Assembly: GCF_001570545.1 (NCBI RefSeq)
Contig: NZ_BBXD01000012.1
Coordinates: 447,106-511,105, forward strand
Direction of reading: 5' to 3'
Length of the DNA stretch: 64,000 bases
Source: Herbidospora mongoliensis
GTDB taxonomy: Bacteria; Actinomycetota; Actinomycetes; Streptosporangiales; Streptosporangiaceae
Shown here: positions 33,471 through 42,108 of the stretch, one piece after another
How the letters are laid out: every line of letters starts with the position of its first letter
Position numbering within the stretch: the stretch's first letter is position 1
The notes under the pieces: model-generated
Databases searched by the model: none
Seen by the model: the letters and a program-made list of their open reading frames with translations, nothing else
Told to the model about the DNA's origin: nothing
Made by a program: the position numbers and the translations under genes

Positions 33471-34421
33471 ATGGACATTGACCCGCGACGATTGCGGATC
33501 CTCCATGAGGTCGCCCGTCGTGGTGGCGTGATGAAGGCCGCCGAAGCGCTCCACCTCACCCCGTCGGCCGTCTCCCAGCAACTGGCCCAGCTCGAACGCG
33601 AGGTCGGCCTGGCCCTGCTCGACCGCTCCCAGCGCCGCATCTCCCTGACTCCGGCGGGGCGGGTGCTCTCGGCCTACGGGGAGAGGATCGAGGAGCAGCT
33701 CGTCGAGGCCCGCAACGAACTGAGCCGCTTCGCCGACCGCCTGTCCGGGCCGGTGACCATCGCGGCGTTCCCGACGGTGATTCGCCATCTGCTGGTTCCG
33801 GCGCTCCGGGTCCTCGCCGAGCGGCACCCCCGGATCGTGCCGGTGATCAACGAGGTGTACGGCAGCGACGCCCTCCAGGAGCTTCGACTGGGCGCCGTGG
33901 ATCTGGTGGTGACCGAGCGCGACATGAGCACGCCGGCGCAGTCACTCCCGTCGATGACGAGACACCGGCTCTACGACGACGAATACCGGATCGTGGCTCC
34001 GCCCAGCCTGGAGCACATCCCCGCCGACGTGAGTGAGCTCGCCGACCTGCCGTGGGTGGCGGGGGTGTCTTTCCAGGCGTGCGGGGCGGCGCTGGAGCGG
34101 CTCAGCCAGCTGCACGGGTTCGAGCCCCGGCGCAAGCACGTCATCTCGGAGTTCCCGCCCGTGCTGAGCCTGGTGGCGGCGGGTCACGGGGTGGCGATCG
34201 TGCCGTCTTTGGCGTTGCTGGACTTTCCTCGCGGCGAGGTGGTGGTGACCGGGATCCACGGCGTGGGGTCCCGGCGGATCGAAGCCCTCACCCGGGTCAG
34301 CCGGACGCGGTCAGGCGAGCCTGATCCGGTCCAGGCGGTGGTGATCGAGGTGCTGCGCGAGGCGGCCGAGGAACTGACCGAACGGGTGGCCCTCCTCAGC
34401 GCTTCCCTGGAAGCTCACTGA
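33471..34421 (+). CDS. LysR-family transcriptional regulator
   Basis: A 316-residue regulator. The winged HTH (~1-60) reads DPRRLRILHEVARRGGVMKA, AEALHLTPSAVSQQLAQLER, EVGLALLDRSQRRISLTPAG. The effector domain follows with GPVTIAAFPTVIRHLLVPAL and LAAGHGVAIVPSLALLD-like segments. ATG at 33471 has AAGG 8 nt upstream; a GTG 9 bp earlier is less likely. It is divergent, across 76 bp, from the membrane protein/cyclase pair, the expected target of a LysR regulator. Confidence 0.92.
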   Translation: MDIDPRRLRILHEVARRGGVMKAAEALHLTPSAVSQQLAQLEREVGLALLDRSQRRISLTPAGRVLSAYGERIEEQLVEARNELSRFADRLSGPVTIAAFPTVIRHLLVPALRVLAERHPRIVPVINEVYGSDALQELRLGAVDLVVTERDMSTPAQSLPSMTRHRLYDDEYRIVAPPSLEHIPADVSELADLPWVAGVSFQACGAALERLSQLHGFEPRRKHVISEFPPVLSLVAAGHGVAIVPSLALLDFPRGEVVVTGIHGVGSRRIEALTRVSRTRSGEPDPVQAVVIEVLREAAEELTERVALLSASLEAH

Positions 34422-34428
34422 AGGATCG

Positions 34429-35004
34429 TCAGTCCGGTACCCGGGGGCCGCTGATGCGGTCGGCCAGGCGGGCTAAGCGTTCGCGCAGGCCCTTGCGGGC
34501 TTCGCCCGCCGCCATGCTGACCAGGTGTTGCGCTCCGTCGAAGGTCAGGGGGGCGGTCAGCCGGGGGACCGCGAAGGCGTCGTGGGCCAGGGACTCCAGT
34601 TCCGGGTCGCCGCCGTCGATGGCCAGGATGGTCGCGCCCGTCTTGCGCGCGTCGCTGACGCGTTCCAGCAGGGAGATCGGGGCCTCGGTCTCCGACACGA
34701 CCACCAGGGTCTCGCCGCGACGCGCCTCCAGCAGGCGGTCGACGCCCACCCGCAGGTGCGGGGGAGCCGACAGGTCGGGGGACCAGCGCAGGAGGGTCGG
34801 GGTGAGCTGGGGCAGGCCCGCCAGGCGGGCCTCGTCGGCCAGATGGGCGGTCAGGTGCCACGGTTCGTCGTCGGGGGTGCCGGCGATCAGCAGGCCGCCC
34901 GGGGAGCGGGTGGTGCGCATCGCTCTGCCCAAGGCGCGGGCCCGGTCGGGCCATTCGGTGGAGTCGAGGGCCTCGCGCAGGAGGCTGACCGCTTCGGCGT
35001 CCAT
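34429..35004 (-). CDS. Conserved hypothetical protein, SIS-like
   Basis: A 191-residue soluble protein I cannot name with certainty. The region TLVVVSETEAPISLLERVSD, ARKTGATILAIDGGDPELES, LAHDAFAVPRLTAPLTFDGA resembles the second half of SIS sugar-phosphate-binding domains (strand, Ser-x-Thr/Glu turn, helix, strand). The N-terminus is helical with GGLLIAGTPDDEPWHLTAHL. The start is uncertain: ATG 35004 is used, but in-frame starts up to 35058 are possible. It ends 7 bp from the LysR gene (convergent) and appears monocistronic. Confidence 0.6.
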   Translation of the reverse strand: MDAEAVSLLREALDSTEWPDRARALGRAMRTTRSPGGLLIAGTPDDEPWHLTAHLADEARLAGLPQLTPTLLRWSPDLSAPPHLRVGVDRLLEARRGETLVVVSETEAPISLLERVSDARKTGATILAIDGGDPELESLAHDAFAVPRLTAPLTFDGAQHLVSMAAGEARKGLRERLARLADRISGPRVPD

Positions 35005-35085
35005 GGCGCCATCGTGCCTCAGCGGCTGGGAGCGCATCCGGCGCTTGAGTTTTTCCAACCCCGGACAATTCGCCTGACTCAGGAC

Positions 35086-35114
35086 TTGACTCGCGTCTAC
35101 TGGCGGGTAACCAT
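35086..35114 (+). promoter_or_regulatory. Candidate promoter of the secreted lipase gene
   Basis: TTGACT (35086-35091), a 17-nt spacer and AACCAT (35109-35114) lie 53 nt before the lipase ATG. The -35 matches 5 of 6; the -10 match is poor. Confidence 0.35.
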
Positions 35115-35167
35115 CGGCTCACGGCGCCGTCCCCCGAGAAGTGATCCCGTGAAGGGCGGCTTGTCCC

Positions 35168-36310
35168 ATGCGTCTTCGAGTCCGTGCCACCGTGCTCGCG
35201 ATCGTGGCTCTCCTCCCGTTCGGCGGAATGTCCGTCGCCCAGGCCGCCGCGCCAGGTGACGTCGTCGAGGCCACTCCGACCACCGTCTATCTCGCCCCCG
35301 GCAAACTGCTGGAGGTGCCGGCCAGGGCCTGGCACCTCCGCTATCGGTCGACGTCGGCCGTCGGTGGGTCGAACATCGTCTCCGGTACGTTGCTCGTCCC
35401 CAAGTCCGGATATATCGGCAAAAGGCCCATCGTCGGGTACGCCGTCGGCACCCACGGGCTCGGCGACCAGTGCGCACCCAGCGCCGCGATGGCCAACGGC
35501 ACCGAACTCGAACTCGCCTTCGTCAGCCTGATGCTGCTCAAGGGCTGGGCCGTGGCGGTCACCGACTACGAGGGGCTGGGGACGCCGGGAGACCACACGT
35601 ACATGGCGGGCAAGGCCCAGGCGCACGCGGTGCTCGACTCGATCCGGGCGGCCACCCGGGTCTCCGGGGCGGGGCTGTCGACCGGCGGGCCCGTGGCGAT
35701 CATGGGCTATTCGCAGGGCGGCTCCTCCGCCGGGTGGGCGGCCCAGCTCCAGCCCGCCTACGCCCCGGAGCTCAGGCTGCGCGGGGTGGCGGCGGGGGGC
35801 GTACCGGCGGATCTGAAGAAGGTCGCCGAGAACCTCGACGGCGGCGGTGACTTCGGGCTGTCGGCGGCGGCGGGCCTCGGGTTCGACGCGGCCTACCCGG
35901 AACTGCGGCTCGGCGACTACCTGACGCCCGAGGGCGCCGCGCTGTTCGCCGACGCCCGCGACGACTGCGTCGGCGACCTGCGCGACAAGCTCGCCGGACG
36001 CACCCTCGCCGAACTCACCACCCAGGACGTCATGAACCGCCCCGACTGGACCGCCCGCCTCCAGGAGAACCGCCTCGGCGGGACGAAGCCGTCGGTGCCC
36101 ATGTTCGTCTGGCACGGCACCGGCGACGAGATCATCCCGATCGCGGTCAGCCGGACCCTCCGCTCGGAGTGGTGCGCCAAGGGCGCCACGGTGACATGGA
36201 CGAGCGTGCCCGCGCCTGACCACGTGCTCGGCGCGGTCGAGGGCGGCCCGCTGGCCATCGCCTGGCTGGCCGGACGGATGCTCGGACTACCCGCCTTCGG
36301 GAACTGCTGA
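35168..36310 (+). CDS. Secreted lipase-family alpha/beta hydrolase
   Basis: A 380-residue exported esterase/lipase of the secretory lipase (LIP) family. The Sec signal peptide (~1-27) is VRATVLAIVALLPFGGMSVA with an AQA-A site. The nucleophile elbow is IMGYSQGGSSAGWA (Ser near residue 181), the acid is probably in WHGTGDEIIPIAVSR, and the His is in PAPDHVLGAVEGGPLAIAWL. An oxyanion-side YAVGTHGLGDQCAPS segment and cysteines (CAPS, DDCVGD, EWCAKG, GNC) suit disulfides in an extracellular enzyme. It is monocistronic. Substrates are likely short or medium acyl esters or triglycerides. Confidence 0.88.
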   Translation: MRLRVRATVLAIVALLPFGGMSVAQAAAPGDVVEATPTTVYLAPGKLLEVPARAWHLRYRSTSAVGGSNIVSGTLLVPKSGYIGKRPIVGYAVGTHGLGDQCAPSAAMANGTELELAFVSLMLLKGWAVAVTDYEGLGTPGDHTYMAGKAQAHAVLDSIRAATRVSGAGLSTGGPVAIMGYSQGGSSAGWAAQLQPAYAPELRLRGVAAGGVPADLKKVAENLDGGGDFGLSAAAGLGFDAAYPELRLGDYLTPEGAALFADARDDCVGDLRDKLAGRTLAELTTQDVMNRPDWTARLQENRLGGTKPSVPMFVWHGTGDEIIPIAVSRTLRSEWCAKGATVTWTSVPAPDHVLGAVEGGPLAIAWLAGRMLGLPAFGNC

Positions 36311-36346
36311 TCAGCCGCCGGTGTTGTGCCTGGCATGATCGAAGGC

Positions 36347-37009
36347 ATGTCCGACCAACTTGAAAACGTGACGATCGCGATCCTCGGCGGCACCGGCGAC
36401 CAGGGCAACGGCCTCGCTCGCCGGTTCGCCCTGGCCGGGCACCGCGTGCTCATCGGCTCGCGCAACGCCGACCGCGCCCGGTCCGCCGCCGAGGCCCTCG
36501 CCGAGTCTGGCCGCGTCGAGGGCGGCGCGAACGCCGACGTGGCGGCCGAGGCCGATCTGGTCGTCGTCGCGGTGCCGTGGGACGGCCACAAGGCGCTCCT
36601 GACCGACCTGCGCGACGTGCTGACCGGGAAGATCGTGGTCGACTGCGTCAACCCGCTCGGGTTCGACAAGCAGGGCGCCTACGCCCTCCCGGTCGAGGAG
36701 GGCAGCGCGACCCAGCAGGCCGCGGCGGTGCTGCCCGAGAGCCGCGTGGTCGGGGCGTTCCACCACGTCTCTGCCAAACTGCTGCTCGACCCGGCCGTCG
36801 AGACGATCGACCTCGACGTGCTGGTTCTGGGTGACGACCGGGAGGCGACCGAGCTGGTCCAGGCTCTGGCGGCCCGGATCCCGGGGGTGCGCGGCGTCTA
36901 TGGGGGGCGTCTGCGCAACGCCCACCAGGTCGAGGCGTTCACCGCGAACCTGGTGGCCATCAACCGGCGCTACAAGGCCCACGCGGGCATCCGCGTCACG
37001 GACGTCTGA
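36347..37009 (+). CDS. NADPH-dependent F420 reductase (F420H2:NADP oxidoreductase)
   Basis: A 220-residue protein of the NpdG/Fno family, which moves hydride between NADPH and coenzyme F420. The N-terminal Rossmann motif is VTIAILGGTGDQGNGLARRF, followed by the NADP-selecting LIGSRNADRA (Ser/Arg after beta2). Downstream are VVAVPWDGHKALL, VVDCVNPLGFDKQGAYAL and VVGAFHHVSAKLLLDP, the F420-side segments. The start is uncertain: ATG 36347 gives the family N-terminus; in-frame starts at 36326 and 36335 exist. F420 use fits an actinomycete. Confidence 0.9.
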   Translation: MSDQLENVTIAILGGTGDQGNGLARRFALAGHRVLIGSRNADRARSAAEALAESGRVEGGANADVAAEADLVVVAVPWDGHKALLTDLRDVLTGKIVVDCVNPLGFDKQGAYALPVEEGSATQQAAAVLPESRVVGAFHHVSAKLLLDPAVETIDLDVLVLGDDREATELVQALAARIPGVRGVYGGRLRNAHQVEAFTANLVAINRRYKAHAGIRVTDV

Positions 37010-37028
37010 GTCGGTCGGCGGTTGCTCT

Positions 37029-37053
37029 CGGCGTGACCCAGGTGTTCACGCCG
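37029..37053. terminator. Convergent hairpin after the F420 reductase gene
   Basis: CGGCGTGA and TCACGCCG form an 8-bp stem with a 9-nt loop in the 64-bp gap between two convergent genes. It can act on both strands. Confidence 0.55.
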
Positions 37054-37073
37054 GGGGCTTGGGCATCTCGGCG

Positions 37074-37751
37074 CTAGGCGTTCGAGATCAGCCAATCGGC
37101 GACCGCCCCGGGGGCGACCACCTGGTGCAGGTGGTCGCCGGGGATTCGGGTCACCGGCCACCCTCGTTCGTCCGCTTCCTTGGCGGTTCGCTCGTAAGGA
37201 TCGCTGAACCACAGGTACGCGCCCCGTACCCGGTCCCAGCTGTGCGGCACCGGGATGTGCTGGCTGTAGTACAGCAGCGGAAGGCGCGGCTGCTCGGCCA
37301 CGATCTCCTCGCGGGTCCGTCTGTCGGGGACCAGCTCCGACACCATCTCCTCCGGCCACCAGTCGGTCCACCGGGGGAGCAGGCCGTTCTCGTCCGCCAT
37401 CGCGCCCAGGAACGTCAGGTGGTCGGACTCGGCGGCGGGGATGGACCCCCGCCGGGGCGGCAGCGCGGCGTCGACGAACAGCACCGCCGTCACCTGGCCC
37501 CGCAGGCGTTCGGCCATCAGGGGGATGTAGAGGCCGGCGTTGCTGTGGGCGACGATCACCAACGGGCCTTCGGGGGCGGACATGGACACCTGGTCGACCA
37601 CGCGCGGCCAATAGGGGGGCGGGCCGCTGGTCACGTCGGTCAAGGTCGGGACCACGGCGCGGCGGGCGCGGGCGCGGAGTTCGGCCGCCACCGGGGTCCA
37701 CGTGGACGGGCCGACCGATGGGCTGTGCACGAGGAGGAAGGTGGCGTCCAT
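37074..37751 (-). CDS. Alpha/beta hydrolase
   Basis: A 225-residue alpha/beta-hydrolase-fold protein. It begins ATFLLVHSPSVGPSTWTPVA (HG-type oxyanion region replaced by HSPSVG). The nucleophile is in LVIVAHSNAGLYIPLMAE, an AHSNA variant of GxSxG; the His is in IPGDHLHQVVAPGAV. A cap region contains WTDWWPEEMVSELVPDR. The substrate is unknown. ATG at 37751 directly precedes the first strand. It is convergent with the F420 reductase gene. Confidence 0.82.
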   Translation of the reverse strand: MDATFLLVHSPSVGPSTWTPVAAELRARARRAVVPTLTDVTSGPPPYWPRVVDQVSMSAPEGPLVIVAHSNAGLYIPLMAERLRGQVTAVLFVDAALPPRRGSIPAAESDHLTFLGAMADENGLLPRWTDWWPEEMVSELVPDRRTREEIVAEQPRLPLLYYSQHIPVPHSWDRVRGAYLWFSDPYERTAKEADERGWPVTRIPGDHLHQVVAPGAVADWLISNA

Positions 37752-37876
37752 GGCCTCCAATATTCACCCGCCATGCCGATTTTGGGGGGCTTGTCCGCTG
37801 CCCGTGAACAATCTTCCTTCTCCGCGGCAGATTCAGGACGCGAGCCACAGCCGGCCTCCGGCCGTCCGTGTCTCGC

Positions 37877-39322
37877 TCACACGACGAGCGTGGGCAGAGC
37901 GGGGCGGCGGCGGGTGCCGTTGTAGTCGTGCCAGGCGGATCTCAGGCCTTCGACGGCGAGGGTCAGCTCCGGCTCGGGGTGGACGAACGGCAGCCGCAGC
38001 ATCGACTCGTAACCCGTCCCGGCGGGGTCGAAGGCCGTGCCGGGCGGAACCGCGACGCCGTGCCGTGCGGTGACCTGGGCGAACGCGCCCGCGTCGCCTC
38101 GGGGGAGGCTGACCCACAGGGTCTGGCCGCCCGGCACCGGCTCGGCCGACCACTCCGGCAGGTGCTCGCGCAGCAGGGACACCAGGTGGTCGTGGCGGCG
38201 CTTCAGCACCGCGATGCGTGATGAGCGCACGTCTTCGTAGCGGTCGAGGAGGACGGCCGCCGCGAGCTGGCCGATGACGTCGCCGCCCAGGTCGTGGATG
38301 GCGCGGCGGCGGGCCAGGCGGGAGATCACCGGGGCCGCCGCCCTGATCCAGCCGACCCGCATGCCGCCCCACACCAGTTTGCTCATCGAACCGACCGTCA
38401 GGATCTGCTCGCCGCGCGCGTAGGCGGCCAGCGGGAGCGGGCGTTCGCCGTCGAAGCACAGGTCGGCCGGGACCGCGTCGTCGATCACCGGCACGTCGGC
38501 CTCCTCCGCCCAGGCCACGAGCCGCCGCCGGGCCACCGCCGGCATCGAGCGGCCGGTGGGGTTGTGGGCGGTCGGGATCGTGTACGCCAATGCGGGCCGC
38601 ACCGGCGCCGACCGGCCACGTGGCGACAGGGTGCCCCATTCGTGCAGCTCGTCGAGGTCGCAGGCGTCGATCCTGGCGCCGGCGTCGAGCAGGATCTCCG
38701 AGGCCCCCGTGTAGGTCGGCGACTCCACCCTGACCGTGTCGCCGGGGGTGACGAACTGACCCGCCAGGAACGAGATCGCCTGCTGGCCGCCGTTGGTGGC
38801 CAGGATCTCGCCCGGCTCGGTCGGCAGGCCGAGCCGGGTGTAGTGGCGGGCCACCGCGCGGCGGAACTCCGGGTGCCCGGCCGGGTGGTAGCCGATGTCG
38901 ACGGGCAGCCTCACCGCCGCCTCCTGGTAGGCCTGGACCAGCTCCGGCGGCGGCCCGACCGGGGCCGCGCAGGTCAGCAGGGTCACCCCGTCGGGCGGGT
39001 CGAGCACGTGCAGCAGCAGCGGATTGGCCCCGGCGCCCGACGACCGGCTGATCGGGAGCTCCGCCTCGGCCACCCTGGTGCCGCTGCCCTGCCGCCGGAC
39101 CAGGCGGCCCTCCTGCTGGAGGAGCTCGTACGCGGAGACGACCGTCCCCCGCCCGACCGCCAGCCGCCGGGCCAGCAGCCGATCAGGGGGCAGCGGGGAG
39201 CCCGGCGTGAGCAGGCCGTCGTCGATGAGGCCGCGCAGGCGGGCGGCCAGCAGGAGATAGAGCGGGCCCCGCCCGGACGCCCAGCGCCCGAGCCACCCGA
39301 CCAGCCGATCCTCCTCGGTCAT
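37877..39322 (-). CDS. MocR-family regulator (GntR HTH fused to aminotransferase domain)
   Basis: A 481-residue MocR/PdxR-type regulator. The winged HTH (~15-85) reads LLLAARLRGLIDDGLLTPGS, LPPDRLLARRLAVGRGTVVS, AYELLQQEG. The fold-type I aminotransferase domain (~110-470) has YHPAGHPEFRRAVARHY, ILATNGGQQAISFLAGQF, AYTIPTAHNPTGRSMP, VIDDAVPADLCFDG and the PLP Lys in ILTVGSMSKLVWGGMRVGWI. PLP or an amino-acid adduct is the expected effector. It is divergent from the methionine-gamma-lyase-like gene, with an ideal operator between them. Confidence 0.93.
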   Translation of the reverse strand: MTEEDRLVGWLGRWASGRGPLYLLLAARLRGLIDDGLLTPGSPLPPDRLLARRLAVGRGTVVSAYELLQQEGRLVRRQGSGTRVAEAELPISRSSGAGANPLLLHVLDPPDGVTLLTCAAPVGPPPELVQAYQEAAVRLPVDIGYHPAGHPEFRRAVARHYTRLGLPTEPGEILATNGGQQAISFLAGQFVTPGDTVRVESPTYTGASEILLDAGARIDACDLDELHEWGTLSPRGRSAPVRPALAYTIPTAHNPTGRSMPAVARRRLVAWAEEADVPVIDDAVPADLCFDGERPLPLAAYARGEQILTVGSMSKLVWGGMRVGWIRAAAPVISRLARRRAIHDLGGDVIGQLAAAVLLDRYEDVRSSRIAVLKRRHDHLVSLLREHLPEWSAEPVPGGQTLWVSLPRGDAGAFAQVTARHGVAVPPGTAFDPAGTGYESMLRLPFVHPEPELTLAVEGLRSAWHDYNGTRRRPALPTLVV

Positions 39323-39336
39323 GCCGCCATCCTGAC

Positions 39337-39375
39337 ATTGGATCGGAATTCGAGCCAATTGTCTGAGATTGGCTC
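39337..39375. promoter_or_regulatory. MocR-type operator between divergent genes
   Basis: GAGCCAAT (39352-39359) and ATTGGCTC (39368-39375) form a perfect inverted repeat with 8 nt between them. A third half-site, ATTGGATC, lies at 39337-39344 in direct orientation to the last one. A direct repeat plus an inverted copy is the known MocR binding pattern. The site lies 15-53 nt upstream of the MocR start and 37-75 nt upstream of the lyase start. Confidence 0.75.
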
Positions 39376-39411
39376 TCCAAGCAGTCCCTTGGACCCGTCA
39401 TCCTTATTTGT

Positions 39412-40593
39412 GTGACTGATTTGCGACCGGATACACGAGTTGTCCATCTTCCCAAGGTTCAGCCTGAAGGCAGCACGCCGATCTCGACGCCGATCTACCA
39501 GACCTCCGGGTTCGTGTTCGACGATCCGGCCGTGTTCGCCGACGGGATGGGCCGCCCCGACGCGGCCTTCGTCTACGGCCGTTACTCCAACCCGACCACC
39601 CGGGTGCTGGAAGAGGCCGTCGCCGATCTGGAGGGCGGGGTCGCCGCCATCGCCGCCTCGACCGGCATGGGCGCCATCAACACGATCTTCCTGGCCCTGC
39701 TCAGCCCGGGTGACCACGTGATCGCGCAGCACTCCCTCTACGGCGGCACCGGCCACATGCTGGAGGAACTGGAGGCGCGCTTCAAGATCGACGTCACTTA
39801 CGTCCCCGAGGACGACCCCGACGCGGTCCGCGCCGCGGTGCGGCCGGAGACCAAATTCCTCTACCTGGAGACCATCGCCAACCCGATGACCCAGGTCGCC
39901 GACCTGCCCGGCATGTGCGCGGTGGCGCGGGAGGCCGGGATCCCGGTGATCGTGGACAACACGTTCGCCTCGCCGATCCTGTGCCGTCCGATCGAGCACG
40001 GCGCGTCGATCGTGGTGCACTCCTCGACCAAATACCTCGCCGGCCACGCCGACATCGTCGGCGGCATCTCGGTCTTCGCCGACCAGGAGCTCTACCTCAA
40101 GGTCTGGAAGTTCCACGCCGGCCTCGGCGCGGCCCCCGACCCCTTCGCGTCGTGGCTGACCCTGCGCGGGATCCAGACGCTGCCGCTGCGGATGGCCCGG
40201 CACACGGAGAACATCCGGATCCTGGCCGCCCGCTTCGCCGAGCACCCCGCCGTCGAGGCCGTGCACTGGCCGGGCCTGCCCACCCACAAGTCCCACGCCC
40301 TGGCCACCAAGCTGCTGCCCGAGTTCGGCGGCGTCTTCTCCTTCGACCTGGTCGGCGGCCGGGAGGCGGGGGAGCGGTTCATGAGCTCGCTGAAGGTCGC
40401 CCTGCTCGCCCCCTCGCTCGGAGGCGTCGAGACGCTGGTCATGCAGCCCTCGACCACCTCGCACCGCTCGGTGTCCGACGCGGCTCTGGAGGCGGCCGGA
40501 ATCAGGCCCGGCACGGTCCGCATCGCGGTGGGCATCGAGAACGTCGAGGACCTGTGGGACGACTTCGCCCAGGCACTCAACCCCTCCGACTGA
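39412..40593 (+). CDS. Cys/Met-metabolism PLP enzyme (methionine gamma-lyase / cystathionine gamma-synthase-like)
   Basis: A 393-residue PLP enzyme of the trans-sulfuration family. It has PISTPIYQTSGFVFDDPAVF, the cofactor-phosphate motif YGRYSNPTTRVLEEAVADLE, the substrate-side SLYGGTGHMLEEL, the Asp pair IPVIVDNTFASPILCRPIEH and the PLP Lys in SIVVHSSTKYLAGHADIVGG (near residue 207). The C-terminus has SLGGVETLVMQPSTTSHRSV and IRIAVGIENVEDL-type residues. Whether it is methionine gamma-lyase, cystathionine lyase or synthase cannot be decided from motifs. Start GTG. The divergent MocR gene and operator imply induction by a sulfur or amino-acid signal. Confidence 0.92.
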   Translation: MTDLRPDTRVVHLPKVQPEGSTPISTPIYQTSGFVFDDPAVFADGMGRPDAAFVYGRYSNPTTRVLEEAVADLEGGVAAIAASTGMGAINTIFLALLSPGDHVIAQHSLYGGTGHMLEELEARFKIDVTYVPEDDPDAVRAAVRPETKFLYLETIANPMTQVADLPGMCAVAREAGIPVIVDNTFASPILCRPIEHGASIVVHSSTKYLAGHADIVGGISVFADQELYLKVWKFHAGLGAAPDPFASWLTLRGIQTLPLRMARHTENIRILAARFAEHPAVEAVHWPGLPTHKSHALATKLLPEFGGVFSFDLVGGREAGERFMSSLKVALLAPSLGGVETLVMQPSTTSHRSVSDAALEAAGIRPGTVRIAVGIENVEDLWDDFAQALNPSD

Positions 40594-40679
40594 CCTTCGC
40601 CACGTCCCGTCCGCCTGGCCCGACGCCGACCTGCGGATCTGTGCGAACCCGCTGTCGAGCCGTACGCGATGATGGGCCG

Positions 40680-41579
40680 ATGAGGCTCACGCGCGACGAA
40701 GTGATCGAAGCCGCCTCGGTGATCGGCGGGCGCGTCAGGCGCACGCCGGTCGTCGAGGCCGCCCCCGGGGTCTGGCTCAAGCTGGAGTGCCTCCAGCATT
40801 CGGGGTCGTTCAAGGTGCGGGGCGCCTTCAACACGATCATCTCCGCCGATCTCCCCGCGGCCGGGGTGATCGCGGCCAGCGGCGGCAACCACGGCCTGGC
40901 GGTGGCGTACGCGGCCCGGACTCTGGGGATCCGCGCGGAGATCTACGTGCCCGAGGTGTGCGCACCGGTCAAGATCGCCGGCTTGCGCTCGATGGGCGCG
41001 GAGGTGGTCGTGACCGGGGCCATCTACGCGGAGGCCCTGGAGGCTTCGCGGAAGCGCGCCGCAGAGACGGGGGCCTTGGAACTTCACGCCTACGACCAGA
41101 CCGAGGTCGTCGCGGGCCAGGGCACGCTCGCCCTGGAACTCGAAGAGCAGATCCCTGACCTCGACACGATCGTGGTCGCGGCGGGTGGCGGCGGGCTGGC
41201 CGGGGGAGTGCGGGCTGCGTTCGGCGGAGACGTCGTGGTGGTGGAACCCGAGCTGATCCCGACGATTCACGAGGCGTTGAAAGCCCGCGAACCCGTCCAG
41301 GTCGAGGTCTCCGGCGTGGGGGCCGACGCACTGGGTGCGAGCAAGGCGGGCCGGATCGCTCTGGAGGTCCTCCAGGACCGGGTGACGAGCGTGCTGGTCA
41401 CCGACGAGGCCATCATCGACGCCCGCCGCACTCTCTGGCGCGAGCACCGGGTCGTGGCGGAGCACGCGGGGGCTGCGGCCTTCGCGGCGCTGCTCTCCGG
41501 CGTATGGCAACCCGCCCCTGGAAGCACGACGGCGATCGTGGTGTGCGGCTCGAACACCGACCCCGCGACCTTGGCTTGA
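40680..41579 (+). CDS. Threonine/serine ammonia-lyase (dehydratase) family protein
   Basis: A 299-residue fold-type II PLP enzyme. The PLP Lys is in LQHSGSFKVRGAFNTI (near residue 46), the substrate loop is IAASGGNHGLAVAYAARTLG, and the phosphate-binding glycine loop is VVAAGGGGLAGGVRAAFG. It lacks the C-terminal ACT-like regulatory domain of biosynthetic IlvA, so it is of the catabolic or hydroxy-amino-acid dehydratase type. ATG at 40680 gives the usual N-terminus LTRDEVIEAASVIGGRVRRT. It follows the lyase gene by 86 bp and may be in the same transcript. Confidence 0.9.
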   Translation: MRLTRDEVIEAASVIGGRVRRTPVVEAAPGVWLKLECLQHSGSFKVRGAFNTIISADLPAAGVIAASGGNHGLAVAYAARTLGIRAEIYVPEVCAPVKIAGLRSMGAEVVVTGAIYAEALEASRKRAAETGALELHAYDQTEVVAGQGTLALELEEQIPDLDTIVVAAGGGGLAGGVRAAFGGDVVVVEPELIPTIHEALKAREPVQVEVSGVGADALGASKAGRIALEVLQDRVTSVLVTDEAIIDARRTLWREHRVVAEHAGAAAFAALLSGVWQPAPGSTTAIVVCGSNTDPATLA

Positions 41580-41649
41580 GCGCAGCGTCAGCCGATGTCC
41601 TGAAATGTCGGGCGGCGCAAGTGTCCCGACAAGCCAAGGCCTTCAAGCT

Positions 41650-41735
41650 CCTTTTCCGTTACGGCTTCGCCTACCCTGACCCCGCCCGCCGCCTCATCGG
41701 GGTGCCGTATCCGGCGCCCACCGGCCGCGCCGGAC
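41650..41735 (-). repeat. Dispersed intergenic repeat, copy C (left arm of an inverted pair)
   Basis: Read on the minus strand this holds GCCGGTGGGCGCCGGATACG, then GGCGGGCGGGG and the core AGGCGAAGCCGTAACGGA. It matches copies A and B block by block. It faces copy B (41945-42022), so the two form outward-pointing inverted arms with ~210 bp between them. Confidence 0.75.
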
Positions 41736-41944
41736 CGCACCGCGACGTCAAGATCCATGATCACGATGGCAGGGCTTTTCTGTCCTTTTCGATTCCCGGT
41801 GGGGCGTGCCCGTGATCGAGCAAGGACGGATTCTCCTCCAGCATCTGATGCTGTCCCCGATCTGCTCCGGGGTGAGCGTCTCCATCGCGCTCCCGACGAG
41901 GCGCCCCTGAGGCGTGGCCGCTGTCGTTGCGGCGGTGGCGTGAG

Positions 41945-42022
41945 CGGGTGGTTGGCGCCGGATGCGGTGCGAGGGGAGATGGTGGGCGGTGCCTGGGTAG
42001 GCGGAGCCGTAACGGAGAAAGG
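41945..42022 (+). repeat. Dispersed intergenic repeat, copy B (right arm of an inverted pair)
   Basis: This contains GGGTGGTTGGCGCCGGATGC, GGTGGGCGGTGCC and the core GGCGGAGCCGTAACGGA followed by GAAAGG. It is nearly the same as copy A at 32425-32511 and is the inverted partner of copy C. Confidence 0.75.
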
Positions 42023-42108
42023 GTTTGGGGCTTTCTCGCGGTATTTGCTGAGGGACCTCCCGGTCACCCCCGGCGGAGTCCATGTCGCGACGGGGGTGAC
42101 CGGTGAGG

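Larger units (their letters stand above)
41580..42108. mobile_element. Convergent gap holding a MITE-like inverted-repeat element
   Basis: Between the dehydratase and panB ends lies an element of about 370 bp (41650-42022) bounded by two ~80-bp inverted arms (copies C and B of the dispersed repeat). Its outer ends read TTTTCCGTTACGGCT on the left and AGCCGTAACGGAGAAA on the right. No transposase is encoded inside. I see no clear target-site duplication. Confidence 0.5.
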
